Shown: positions 1 through 7,479 of the stretch, piece by piece
How the letters are laid out: every line of letters begins with the position of its first letter
Numbering within the stretch: the stretch's first letter is position 1
Assembly: GCA_016215155.1 (NCBI GenBank)
Contig: JACRLQ010000054.1
Location: 2,641 to 66,640 of the forward strand
Source: Nitrospirota bacterium
Lineage (GTDB): Bacteria; Nitrospirota; Thermodesulfovibrionia; Thermodesulfovibrionales; UBA6898
DNA length: 64,000 nt
Direction of reading: 5' to 3'
Made by a program: the position numbers and the translations under genes
The notes under the pieces: generated by a model
Seen by the model: only the letters and a program-made list of their open reading frames with translations
Databases searched by the model: none
Told to the model about the DNA's origin: nothing

Positions 1-1
1 C

Positions 2-1324
2 CGCAGCGATTACATGAAGGAGTTCGAAGAGTACCTTGAGGAAGAAGGTGTGGGCGAGGACGACCGCCGTGAGGTCGTTTTTCTGCCGACCATCAAATTG
101 CCTGAATTCGATCAGGCGAAGATACAGCTCCATGTTATTCGGCCAAAGACGGATATGCCGGAGTTCAAGAAGTCTGTTCGCTTGAAGTTATCCAGCCTGG
201 AAGGAAAGCTTAACAATAAAGTAATCGCGGACTGGTATCCCCGGCTGGCGAAACGCTCGTCACGCAACCAGGGCGGTGCAGCAGCAGAGGCTTTTAATCA
301 GGAGGCCCTGCGTAATGAGCATTTGGCTTTTTTGTCTTGGGATACGATCTGGTTTGAACTGGAACGGCACAAACGCGATAAAGCATACTACAACATCATA
401 TTTTCACCCACAGAGCTGCGCGATCAGTTCAATTCATCCTGGTGGTATGAGCTGTTTATCCCGACTGGCTATTTGGATTTTCGCGGGCTGGATCAGCGGC
501 TATTGTGGCAGGATATCGTAATTCATCTGCTCAAGGGCTATCTTGATCGTTGTTACCAGTTTCACAAAAAAGAATTCGAAGCGCCCTATCTCGAATATCA
601 AGTGCTGCGGTCTGATGATGAGCTTTTGCTGAAACAATACCAGCTTCTCGTCAAAAAGTCGGAGAGGCAGCTCATCGCGCGACTGCGCGAGTTAGCGGTG
701 AAATTCAAAACAGGTGAGTTCGAGGCGTACAGCTTCGACAAACTGTCCATCTTTCAGGCTGCGAGACATCTTTACCAGCCGTTGATTCACTTGAGCCACA
801 ACGGAGGGGAAGAGGCTTTGGTGAAAATAATCCCCACGCACCTCAATGAGGGAGAAAAGCGCTTTGTGGAGGGCTTGGCGGCATTCTGCAAGGCCAAGGC
901 AAAAGGACTGCTTGCCGATACTGAGCTTTACTTGCTGCGAAACTACAGTTCCGACAAGGCGATAGGGTTCTTCACCGAAAGCGGCTTCCGACCCGATTTT
1001 ATTTTATGGCTGCTCAAGGATGGCAGGCAGACAATCGCATTCGTTGACCCTAAAGGTTTACGGAATTTTACGGACAATTTTAATAATCCGAAGATTCAAC
1101 TTGCGCAGCGCATCAAACAACTGCAAACTGACCTTAAGCGCGAAGACATTCGCCTGGAGTCGTTTATCTTATCTCAAACACATCGACATGATCTCCGTTG
1201 GCCGAAGCCCGGCGGCCAAATCGGCGAACAGGCCACGGAGGACGATTACAGGGCACATCATATTTTATTTGCGACGGACAGTGCTATAGCTCATGTAAAC
1301 GAACTTTTTTCTTTGATAATGTAA
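2..1324 (+). CDS. C-terminal part of a restriction-type helicase/nuclease (5' end outside window)
   Basis: The frame is open from the window edge (R-S-D-Y before the first Met at 14), so this is the C-terminal ~440 residues of a larger protein. No helicase motif lies in the visible part. Near the C-terminus a PD-(D/E)XK-like nuclease core is readable: RPDFILWLL followed about ten residues later by AFVDPKG, i.e. D...DxK. This arrangement is known from the C-terminal nuclease domains of type III restriction-type DEAD/DEAH enzymes. I infer a restriction or phage-defence helicase-nuclease. It lies in an AT-richer island with two small toxin-antitoxin-like loci. Exact family uncertain; another helicase-fused nuclease is possible. 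Confidence 0.6.
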   Translation, partial: RSDYMKEFEEYLEEEGVGEDDRREVVFLPTIKLPEFDQAKIQLHVIRPKTDMPEFKKSVRLKLSSLEGKLNNKVIADWYPRLAKRSSRNQGGAAAEAFNQEALRNEHLAFLSWDTIWFELERHKRDKAYYNIIFSPTELRDQFNSSWWYELFIPTGYLDFRGLDQRLLWQDIVIHLLKGYLDRCYQFHKKEFEAPYLEYQVLRSDDELLLKQYQLLVKKSERQLIARLRELAVKFKTGEFEAYSFDKLSIFQAARHLYQPLIHLSHNGGEEALVKIIPTHLNEGEKRFVEGLAAFCKAKAKGLLADTELYLLRNYSSDKAIGFFTESGFRPDFILWLLKDGRQTIAFVDPKGLRNFTDNFNNPKIQLAQRIKQLQTDLKREDIRLESFILSQTHRHDLRWPKPGGQIGEQATEDDYRAHHILFATDSAIAHVNELFSLIM

Positions 1325-1429
1325 ATAACAGGAGGGCTACATCCCAAATTTCAGAAGTCAACAGACCCACCTCATGTGAATGAAAAAGCACACCAAAAGG
1401 AATTGCGGTCAGGTCTTTGATCTTGAATT

Positions 1430-1446
1430 ATCAATGATACATTGAT
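1430..1446. promoter_or_regulatory. Perfect 7-3-7 inverted repeat, candidate operator
   Basis: ATCAATG-ATA-CATTGAT is a perfect inverted repeat in the 200-base gap before the nucleotidyltransferase gene. No U-run follows, so it is more likely a protein-binding site than a terminator. The rest of the gap shows nothing else recognisable. Confidence 0.35.
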
Positions 1447-1523
1447 GTTTTTCCGCTTTCCACCCGGTTATACCCAGATTTACATTGATCTTCTGCTGTG
1501 CTATTTTAAATTCATGACAAAGC

Positions 1524-1856
1524 TTGAGAAAAAAGAAATTCAGACAACTATCAGGAATTGTAAATCGTCTTGTGTCGAATTTCGATGTCGAAAAAATAAT
1601 CCTGTTCGGTTCCTATGTTACCGGCAAGCAGACAAGAGACAGCGATATTGATCTTTTTGTGTTGCTGAATACAAGAAAAAAGGGTATTGAACGGCATGCC
1701 ATGGTCAGCGAAGTTCTGGAGCCCAGAAATATACCTATGGATCTTATCGTCAGGACCCCTGCAGAGATCAGGAAGAGAAAGAATTACTTTGATCCGTTTA
1801 TACGGAATATTGAAATGAACGGTAAGGTACTTTATGAAAAAGCGGCAATAAGATAG
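1524..1856 (+). CDS. MNT-type nucleotidyltransferase domain protein
   Basis: A 110-residue minimal nucleotidyltransferase. The motif GSYVTGKQTRDSDIDLFV (about residues 32-49) is the family signature GSxxxGxxxxxSDxDL, whose aspartates bind the metal ions. Such proteins are often the antitoxin half of MNT/HEPN modules, but no HEPN gene follows. The only in-frame start is TTG 1524 and has no Shine-Dalgarno sequence. An ATG at 1514 lies one frame away and encodes a family-like N-terminus (MTKLEKK). Removing one A from the A6 run at 1528-1533 would join the two frames. Either a TTG start, a frameshift mutation or a sequencing error explains this. Confidence 0.7.
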   Translation: MRKKKFRQLSGIVNRLVSNFDVEKIILFGSYVTGKQTRDSDIDLFVLLNTRKKGIERHAMVSEVLEPRNIPMDLIVRTPAEIRKRKNYFDPFIRNIEMNGKVLYEKAAIR

Positions 1857-1873
1857 AATAATCTGAAAGGCAT

Positions 1874-1883
1874 AGTTCGAACT
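1874..1883. promoter_or_regulatory. Palindrome AGTTCGAACT upstream of RelB-like gene
   Basis: A perfect 10-base palindrome flanked by GCAT on each side, about 36 bases upstream of the antitoxin start. RelB-type antitoxins autoregulate by binding such sites. Operator function is inferred. Confidence 0.35.
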
Positions 1884-1919
1884 GCATATAGGTCACCAAT
1901 AAAGGAAGGAGGCAAGAAG

Positions 1920-2141
1920 ATGGGTGTAGGCACTATAACAATAACTCCTGATGATTTAAAAATTTTAATTAAAGAGACGTTCATTGAGGTTTTAAAAGAG
2001 AGGAAAGACCTGCTGGAAGATGCCGTCATTGAAGCGATTGAAGATATCGGCCTTGCACGGGCGATGTCTGAAGGTATCAAGACGCCGTCCGTAAGCGAAG
2101 ATGAGATTTTCAAAGCCTTAGATGAAGTGAAATTATCATAG
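1920..2141 (+). CDS. RelB/StbD-like antitoxin
   Basis: A 73-residue acidic protein with a short beta-strand N-terminus (TITITPDDL), a long helix and the C-terminal pattern MSEGIKTPSVSEDEIFKALDE. This is typical of small antitoxins paired with RelE/ParE toxins, where the C-terminal half wraps the toxin. A strong GGAGG lies 5' of the ATG. The RelE-like frame overlaps its 3' end out of frame, as expected for a co-translated TA pair. Family assignment rests on pattern and context, not on a diagnostic motif. Confidence 0.7.
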   Translation: MGVGTITITPDDLKILIKETFIEVLKERKDLLEDAVIEAIEDIGLARAMSEGIKTPSVSEDEIFKALDEVKLS

Positions 2142-2404
2142 ATGTCAAGGCGTCTTTTCTCAGGGACATCAAAAAGCTGAGAGACAAAGAACTTGCGGCA
2201 GGCTTAAAAAAAATCATCGCTGAAATTAAATCAGCAAAAACCCTTTCTGAAATCAAAAATATCCGCAAGATAGAAGGCTTCCCCAATCATTACAGAATAA
2301 AGACAGGCGATTACAGGGTCGGCATAATTCTGGCCGGCGATACTATTATTGCTGTCCGCTTCCTTAACAGAAAAGAGATTTACAGATATTTCCCTGAAAG
2401 GTAA
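2126..2404 (+). CDS. RelE/ParE-family toxin frame lacking a canonical start codon
   Basis: This open frame translates as a complete RelE-like fold: IIIDVKASFLRDIKKLRD, then NIRKIEGFPNHYRIKTGDYR, then a strand and NRKEIYRYFPER. The conserved Y-R-I-K-x-G-D-Y-R core and C-terminal R-x-x-I-Y-R are family hallmarks of ribosome-dependent mRNA interferases. The frame is bounded by TGA at 2123-2125. It holds no ATG, GTG or TTG before the middle of the domain; only AGT, GAA, ATT, ATC and ATA precede the conserved region. It overlaps the antitoxin by 16 bases in the -1 frame. Options are an AUU/AUA start, a -1 ribosomal frameshift from the antitoxin, or an inactivated toxin. Confidence 0.65.
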   Translation, partial: SEIIIDVKASFLRDIKKLRDKELAAGLKKIIAEIKSAKTLSEIKNIRKIEGFPNHYRIKTGDYRVGIILAGDTIIAVRFLNRKEIYRYFPER

Positions 2405-2454
2405 TAAAACTTAGCCCCTGAGCTTGCGCCATAGTAGAGCGTAGAGATTGCGGT

Positions 2455-2637
2455 ATGAAAGACATGAGTACAAAGAAGACATTCCAGATGGATTCCGATC
2501 TTGCCGGTATTGATAAGGCCCTCAGAAGGGCAGGCAGAAAGGCCCGGGAATTGGCAGAAAAAACGCATACGCCTTTATATGTATTTGAGAATGGCAAGGT
2601 TGTAGATTTGACCAAACAAAAAAGAAAAACCTCATAG
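2455..2637 (+). CDS. Small basic hypothetical protein
   Basis: A 60-residue protein with an N-terminal alpha-helical part (DLAGIDKALRRAGRKARELA) and a C-terminal strand-turn-strand (TPLYVFENGKVVDL) that resembles small DNA- or partner-binding antitoxin-like proteins. I do not recognise a named family. There is no strong ribosome binding site; the start may be ATG 2455 or ATG 2464. It lies just inside the island boundary, after the RelE-like frame. Confidence 0.45.
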   Translation: MKDMSTKKTFQMDSDLAGIDKALRRAGRKARELAEKTHTPLYVFENGKVVDLTKQKRKTS

Positions 2638-2753
2638 TGGAAGGTCAACAAAAAGCAGCTACGGATTTTCAAAACCGTGAACAGACCGTGAACAGGGGCA
2701 TTTTTGGCCTAAAATAATCGTTTAAGATCAACTAGTTAGGTGGCTGTTAGTAT

Positions 2754-2779
2754 GGTTCGATTCCCGCACGCTCCCGCCA
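2754..2779 (+). other. Displaced 3' end of tRNA-Sec (selC): candidate att site and island boundary
   Basis: The 26 bases read as the 3' end of a tRNA: GG, T-loop TTCGATT, T-stem CCCGC, an eight-base acceptor strand ACGCTCCC, discriminator G and CCA. Bacterial tRNA-Sec is the tRNA class with an 8-bp acceptor stem, and E. coli selC ends with the same layout. The upstream bases do not form the rest of a tRNA: the 5' T-stem half is mismatched and no GGGAGCGT strand is found nearby. It is therefore a duplicated 3' end, as left by an integrase. The orientation places the integrated element to the left and the intact selC beyond the window edge. Confidence 0.6.
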
Positions 2780-2897
2780 GATTTTAGCTCAAATAAGATC
2801 GTCAGAGACTTGAGGACGCCGGAAGATGTATAATCTCAGTAGGTCAGAATGGAATAAGACCGGATGTGCTGAAATATATTCGTGACGGCGGAGGAAT

Positions 2898-3347
2898 ATG
2901 AAATCCATGGTACTGTTTTTAATTGTTCTTTCAGTAATTTTTGCCCCTGCCGCAATGGCAGGCGAGGTCATTGTGAACGGCTTCAGTATCGGACCCACCG
3001 CCAGGGGACACTATACTATTACGTGCTGGCCCCCGGCAGGTTCTGAGTATTGTCCTGCAACAATAACTTTTCCAGGGCGTGTGGCGTCAGCCCCTTCAGT
3101 TGTAACCTGGATCCCCCAAGGCTCCCCTCCGACCGGGGATTGCGCCGGCTCGTCGACTAACCCCACGGCAACTCCCGGAACTCTTTGTATTTACGAGCAG
3201 ACAAAATCAAATGTCTCTAGTCGACTTGTATGTGGGTTGGCTGAATGTCCGGGAGTGGACAACTTCGGGGCCGTGCTTTGGGTCTCGTCGACCGGCGCGA
3301 CCTATACGACGAGCCAGGGTTCCTGGGCGTTTACACCTTACTACTGA
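2898..3347 (+). CDS. Secreted cysteine-containing hypothetical protein
   Basis: A 149-residue protein with a clear signal peptide: MKSM, then a hydrophobic stretch ending FAPAAMA, with cleavage likely before GEVIV. The mature part holds about six cysteines (in CWPP, EYC, DCAGS, LCIYE, VCGLAEC), is rich in Ser, Thr, Pro and Gly, and ends in aromatics (WAFTPYY). It looks like a small disulfide-bonded, beta-rich exported protein. A GGAGG-like site precedes ATG 2898. It is the first gene on the chromosomal side of the selC remnant. Function unknown. Confidence 0.7.
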   Translation: MKSMVLFLIVLSVIFAPAAMAGEVIVNGFSIGPTARGHYTITCWPPAGSEYCPATITFPGRVASAPSVVTWIPQGSPPTGDCAGSSTNPTATPGTLCIYEQTKSNVSSRLVCGLAECPGVDNFGAVLWVSSTGATYTTSQGSWAFTPYY

Positions 3348-3486
3348 GATATATCACGGGGGCGTCGACGCAACGCGGATGGAATTGGTGTCACCGATTA
3401 AAGGTCAACCTGCGCGCGACTGCTGTTTTTTCTGAGATGCGCGACATGATCGTTGAATAAATACCTTTTGACAGGCATCCTGTGTT

Positions 3487-4461
3487 TTATCGCCTGCGAG
3501 GGACTTTCACTTTCCCTTCGACCAGCACGGTCTCGGCAAGGTCCTTGACCGTGATATCCGCAAAACCCGACTGCCTGAGCCATTTTTTTATCTCCCGGGG
3601 TGTATAGCACCTGCCGCTTTCGGTCCCTACGAGCATATTGATGGAAAAAAGCGCGCTTTGGGGCGGAGAGGTCATGTTGTCCTTGATCGGGAACTCCTGG
3701 ATCACAACCCTGCCTCCGGGGTTTAAGGCGGTCCGGCATTTCGCAAGGAGGGCGAGATTTTCTTCAGGCGAAAAGGCATGGAAGATCTGACTGATCAGAA
3801 TCAGGTCATACCCGGAGCCGATGCCGTCGACATGGAAGTCACCGGAGATAAAACTTAGGCCTTTTACGCCTTCACGCCGCGCGACCCTTCGCGCGATCGC
3901 GATAGTTTGAGGGAGGTCGAAAATTGTCGCCCTGACGCCTTTTTTTGAAAAGGCCATGGCGTTCGTCCCGGGGCCGCCGCCGAGGTCGAGCATCGTCTTT
4001 ACACCCCTTAGCCCCACCGCCCTGATAAGTCTGCCGGAGCGGAGCACTGTCAGGTTGTGCATGCCCATGATAAACGCCTCGTGGTCCCTTCCGCGACGGG
4101 CCGGTTTGCCCATTCTCACCACATCGTCAAGAGCTGAAAAACTGTCCCACATCGAAGAGGCGTGTCTTACGATGTCACCCTGGTAGAGACGTCCGCCTTT
4201 TACCAGGTAACGGCCGCTTACCGCGGAGTTCCTGTATCGCCCGTCCCGTCCCTTTGTCGTGAGGCCTATGCCGGTGAGGGCATCAAGCAGTATCTCCGTC
4301 GCCCGACGGTCCGTCTTCAGCCCGCCCGCAAGTTCACCGGCAGTTGATGGTATTTCGAGCCGGTCGAATATCCCGAGGTTGTTCGCAGTCAGCACGACCC
4401 TTGCCGCCGTGAACCCCATATAAAGCATTCTCAATCCGATAAGATCCTCAGGCGTCGCCAT
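3487..4461 (-). CDS. SAM-dependent O-methyltransferase (family 2 type)
   Basis: A 324-residue protein with an N-terminal helical winged-helix dimerisation region (about 15-90) and a C-terminal Rossmann methyltransferase domain. Visible motifs are the SAM-binding loop LDLGGGPGTNA, the acidic strand end ATIFDLP, ISGDFHVDG, and SQIFHAFSPEE, which matches the region bearing the catalytic histidine of hydroxyindole/plant-type O-methyltransferases. The chosen start is ATG 4461, which has AGGAGGT just upstream; an extension to 4527 lacks this. Substrate is not readable from sequence; small aromatic or tetrapyrrole-type acceptors are possible. It stands alone. Confidence 0.8.
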   Translation of the reverse strand: MATPEDLIGLRMLYMGFTAARVVLTANNLGIFDRLEIPSTAGELAGGLKTDRRATEILLDALTGIGLTTKGRDGRYRNSAVSGRYLVKGGRLYQGDIVRHASSMWDSFSALDDVVRMGKPARRGRDHEAFIMGMHNLTVLRSGRLIRAVGLRGVKTMLDLGGGPGTNAMAFSKKGVRATIFDLPQTIAIARRVARREGVKGLSFISGDFHVDGIGSGYDLILISQIFHAFSPEENLALLAKCRTALNPGGRVVIQEFPIKDNMTSPPQSALFSINMLVGTESGRCYTPREIKKWLRQSGFADITVKDLAETVLVEGKVKVPRRR

Positions 4462-4585
4462 AATACCTCCTGTAAAAAATCTCATTAATTTTAACCTATG
4501 GATAACTTGATTTGTGAAATTATTCACATTAAGACCCGGGTCTGAGATCCTTCCATCGGGAGCCTGTTGGATAAGGTATAATTTA

Positions 4586-4710
4586 AACAGGCTGTTTAAA
4601 ACCTCTTATTTTGTCAGTTAGGGCCGTCATACTCGTGCTTAAGGCAGCTGCTGCCGGCTGCACGGGAATGACGAAAAATATCTGAAAACACTTTTTCGAC
4701 GGCCTGCTAA
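4586..4710 (-). repeat. Miniature inverted-repeat element, copy A
   Basis: About 125 bases. Read on the minus strand it starts AGCAGGCCGTCGAAAAAGTG, contains GTCATTCCCGTGCAG and TATGACGGCCCTAACTGAC, and ends in AACAGCCTGTT. The order and sequence match the element at 30314-30458 on the opposite strand, with terminal inverted repeats around AGCAGGCTGTTGAAA. No open frame. Likely non-autonomous and mobilised in trans. It fills most of the 322-base gap between the methyltransferase and the DUF3786 gene. Confidence 0.7.
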
Positions 4711-4769
4711 ACAGGCGCTGTTTGCCGAAGGAGGTCCGATTATATGGCCGTAACGGAAGTTGGCGTCAT

Positions 4770-4775
4770 TATAAG
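4770..4775 (+). promoter_or_regulatory. -10 box (TATAAG) directly before the DUF3786 gene
   Basis: TATAAG ends eight bases before ATG 4784, so transcription would begin about two bases before the start codon. No Shine-Dalgarno sequence is present and no good -35 is visible. This is one of four similar placements in the window. Confidence 0.35.
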
Positions 4776-4783
4776 CCGGAAAA

Positions 4784-5566
4784 ATGATAGAAATATATAA
4801 AAAGCTCCCCAAAACAAATTGCGGCAGGTGCGGCGCCGCAACCTGCATGGCTTTTGCCGCCATGGTCAAGAAGGCGCAGGCCGTACTCCCGGATTGTCCC
4901 TTTATGGGGGCGGATAGCACCCCGGAAGCGGGGCCTAAGGACGCAGGCGCAAGTCCTTTCAGCACCTACGAGCAGGTCAGTGATGAACTCGAAAAAGAGG
5001 CGACGGCGCTGGACTTCGCCGAGACCGCCCCGGTCCTGGGGGGGACCTATGTTTCACCGGGCGGCAGGGAAGCCATTGTACTTAGGATGATGAATAAAAC
5101 CTACGAGCTCCGGAAAGAGGGCCTGTTCGAAAATAACTCGCGCTGCGAAGACCCATGGACGAAGATCATCATGTATGACTATGTGAGAAGGAAGGGCAGG
5201 GGTAACCTCACGGGGGAATGGATCAACCTGGGCCACTTTCCCGATACGGCGTCTCACGTGAAGGCCTTTCAGGCAGACGCCGACAGAAAGGTCGCCGAGA
5301 GTTTTAAAAATGACGTCGAGGGGCTTGCCCGGCGCTCCAGGGAGTTGGGAGGCATAAAAGCTGAAGGGCGGATAAAGGCGGACTGCACTTATCGTTTTGA
5401 CCTGCTGCCGCATGTGCCGCTTTACCTGCTATTTTGGGCCGCGGACGATGAATTCGGGGCGGAATGCAGGCTTCTGTTCGACAGCAGCGCGGAAGGTTTT
5501 ATAGACATTGAATACCTTGCCTATCTTCTGGAGCGGTTTGTGGCTGAACTGACCGGGGCGCGGTAA
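4784..5566 (+). CDS. Fe-S motif / DUF3786 protein
   Basis: A 260-residue cytosolic protein. Residues 1-45 carry the corrinoid/CODH-type four-cysteine iron-sulfur motif: TNCGRCGAATCMAFA, with the fourth Cys in LPDCPFMG. The remainder, from about 65 on, is a DUF3786-type domain with a conserved WTKIIMYDY segment, GEWINLGHFP, and a C-terminal YLLFWAADDEF region. Family members occur in anaerobes with C1 or corrinoid metabolism, but no activity is established. Here it is monocistronic, between two miniature repeats. A redox or corrinoid-protein-related role is inference only. Confidence 0.75.
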   Translation: MIEIYKKLPKTNCGRCGAATCMAFAAMVKKAQAVLPDCPFMGADSTPEAGPKDAGASPFSTYEQVSDELEKEATALDFAETAPVLGGTYVSPGGREAIVLRMMNKTYELRKEGLFENNSRCEDPWTKIIMYDYVRRKGRGNLTGEWINLGHFPDTASHVKAFQADADRKVAESFKNDVEGLARRSRELGGIKAEGRIKADCTYRFDLLPHVPLYLLFWAADDEFGAECRLLFDSSAEGFIDIEYLAYLLERFVAELTGAR

Positions 5567-5600
5567 TACTAAAAACTCATTTGCCTCCGGTTTCACCAGG

Positions 5601-5747
5601 ACCTGTCTCAAAATTGGCGATTCGAGAGAGGCCGTCACCCCCGCGAAGACGGGGGTCCACTTTAAATGGCTCGAAACATGGATTCCCGCCTGCGCGGGAA
5701 TGACAAAAAGAGACTCCGCAGATGAATGGTTCAATTTTGAGATAGGT
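5601..5747. repeat. Miniature inverted-repeat element, copy D
   Basis: The ends ACCTGTCTCAAAATTG and CAATTTTGAGATAGGT are inverted repeats with 15 of 16 positions matching. Inside are two further stems, CCCCCGCGAAGACGGGGG and ATTCCCGCCTGCGCGGGAAT. There is no open frame. The right end abuts the pgi stop codon (5749), so its stems could also terminate pgi and DUF3786 transcripts. Confidence 0.7.
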
Positions 5748-5748
5748 T

Positions 5749-7407
5749 CTACTTCTCTTTTCGCATCTTCTTAAACGCGTTGATCAGCCCGTTGGTAGAG
5801 GCGTCGTGAGAAGATACCGGAGAGTCGTCGGCCAGTTCGGGCAACACCTTCCCTGCCAGCTGTTTGCCGAGTTCGACGCCCCATTGGTCGAAACTGAAAA
5901 TATTCCATATCACTCCCTGGACAAAAATTTTATGTTCATACATGGCTATCAGGCTCCCCAGAGTCCTGGGGGTAAGTTTTTTTACAAGGACCGAATTGGT
6001 CGGCCGGTTGCCGGCGAAGGTCTTAAAGGGCGCAAGCCTCGATATCTCCTCATCGCTTCCGCCGGACAGTCTGAGTTCCCCGATCGCCTCAGCCCCTGAC
6101 TTTCCGGCCATAAGCGCCTCCGTCTGGGCGAAGAAGTTCGAAAGCAGGACAAGGTGATGCTCTCCTACAGGGTTGTGGCTTATGGCGGGGGCGATAAAAT
6201 CGCAGGGGACCATTTTTGTTCCCTGATGTATAAGCTGATAAAAGGCGTGCTGGCCGTTTGTGCCGGGCTCGCCCCAGATCACGGGGCCGGTCTGGTAACT
6301 GACGGGGCGGCCGTTTCTGTCGACGCATTTTCCGTTGCTCTCCATATCAGCCTGCTGAAGATAGGCGGGAAACCTGTGCATATACTGGTCATAGGGAAGG
6401 ATTGCGTGGGTCTCAGCTCCGAAGAAGTTATTGTACCAAAGGCCTATCAGGCCGAGCATGACAGGGATGTTTCTTTCGAACGGGGCCTCCCTGAAATGCA
6501 GGTCCATGGCGTGAGCGCCTTCAAGCAGTTCCCTGAAACGGTCAAACCCGATTGCGCAGGCGATCGAAAGGCCCACGGCTGACCAAAGCGAATACCGGCC
6601 TCCGACCCAGTCCCAGAAAGTGAACATGTTTTCAGGGTCGATCCCGAATTTCCGGACCTCGGAGGTATTTGTCGAAATGGCGGCGAAATGCCTTCTGATA
6701 TGTTTTTTGTCCCCGGCGCCCTCCAAAAACCAGGCCCTGGCCGTGGCGGCGTTCACCATGGTCTCCTGTGTGGTGAAAGTCTTCGAGGCGATGAGAAAAA
6801 GGGTGGTATCCGGCGAGAGTCCCTTCAGGGTCTCCGTGATGTGCGTACCGTCAATGTTCGAGACAAAATGCGCATTAATGTGAGGGACGCGGTAATGTTT
6901 CAGGGCCTCGGTGACCATGACCGGACCAAGGTCGGAACCCCCGATCCCTATATTGACGATGTCTGTTATTGCCCTGCCTGTATGGCCCCTCCAGGCGCCT
7001 GATATGACGGCCCCCGAAAAGGCCTCCATCTGCCCGAGGACAAGATTGACCTGGGGCATAACGTCCTTACCGTCAAGATACAAAGGCAGGCCGGACCTGT
7101 TTCGCAAGGCCACGTGAAGGACGCCGCGGTCCTCGGTCTCGTTGATGCGGTCGCCCGCGAACATCTGCCCTATCGCTTCGCTGAGACCCGCTTCCGCGGC
7201 AAGTCCAACGAGGAGGGAGACGGTCTCATCACGTATGATATTTTTTGAATAATCAAGGAGGACATCTTCAAAACGGATGGAGTATTTTGCGAAGCGCTCC
7301 GGGTCCTCCAAAAACATCTCCCTGATTAGGGCGTCCTTCATAACGCCGTAATGCGCGAGGAGTTTCCCCCACGCGTCTGTTGTGACAGGGTTATTGTGCG
7401 GCAGCAT
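5749..7407 (-). CDS. pgi: Glucose-6-phosphate isomerase
   Basis: A 552-residue enzyme interconverting glucose-6-phosphate and fructose-6-phosphate in glycolysis/gluconeogenesis. Visible signatures are [16 protein letters not shown] (phosphate-binding region), the PGI signature [16 protein letters not shown], and the catalytic region [13 protein letters not shown]. Length and motif order match the large (E. coli-type) PGI. ATG 7407 was chosen because AAGGAGGA lies just upstream; the longer frame to 7449 lacks a site. It lies 72 bases downstream of the chemoreceptor gene on the same strand, so the two may be co-transcribed. Confidence 0.95.
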   Translation of the reverse strand: MLPHNNPVTTDAWGKLLAHYGVMKDALIREMFLEDPERFAKYSIRFEDVLLDYSKNIIRDETVSLLVGLAAEAGLSEAIGQMFAGDRINETEDRGVLHVALRNRSGLPLYLDGKDVMPQVNLVLGQMEAFSGAVISGAWRGHTGRAITDIVNIGIGGSDLGPVMVTEALKHYRVPHINAHFVSNIDGTHITETLKGLSPDTTLFLIASKTFTTQETMVNAATARAWFLEGAGDKKHIRRHFAAISTNTSEVRKFGIDPENMFTFWDWVGGRYSLWSAVGLSIACAIGFDRFRELLEGAHAMDLHFREAPFERNIPVMLGLIGLWYNNFFGAETHAILPYDQYMHRFPAYLQQADMESNGKCVDRNGRPVSYQTGPVIWGEPGTNGQHAFYQLIHQGTKMVPCDFIAPAISHNPVGEHHLVLLSNFFAQTEALMAGKSGAEAIGELRLSGGSDEEISRLAPFKTFAGNRPTNSVLVKKLTPRTLGSLIAMYEHKIFVQGVIWNIFSFDQWGVELGKQLAGKVLPELADDSPVSSHDASTNGLINAFKKMRKEK

Positions 7408-7479
7408 GGCTTCCTCCTTGTTTATGGGCGGGCATACACGACGGAACACTGTACCGCCCTGACGCCGGCGATAAAGGAC

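Noticed and set aside
2700-2780. A complete tRNA gene at the tRNA-like 3' end
   Set aside because: The 5' acceptor strand, D-arm and anticodon arm are absent and the T-stem 5' half does not pair. Only the 3' end is present.
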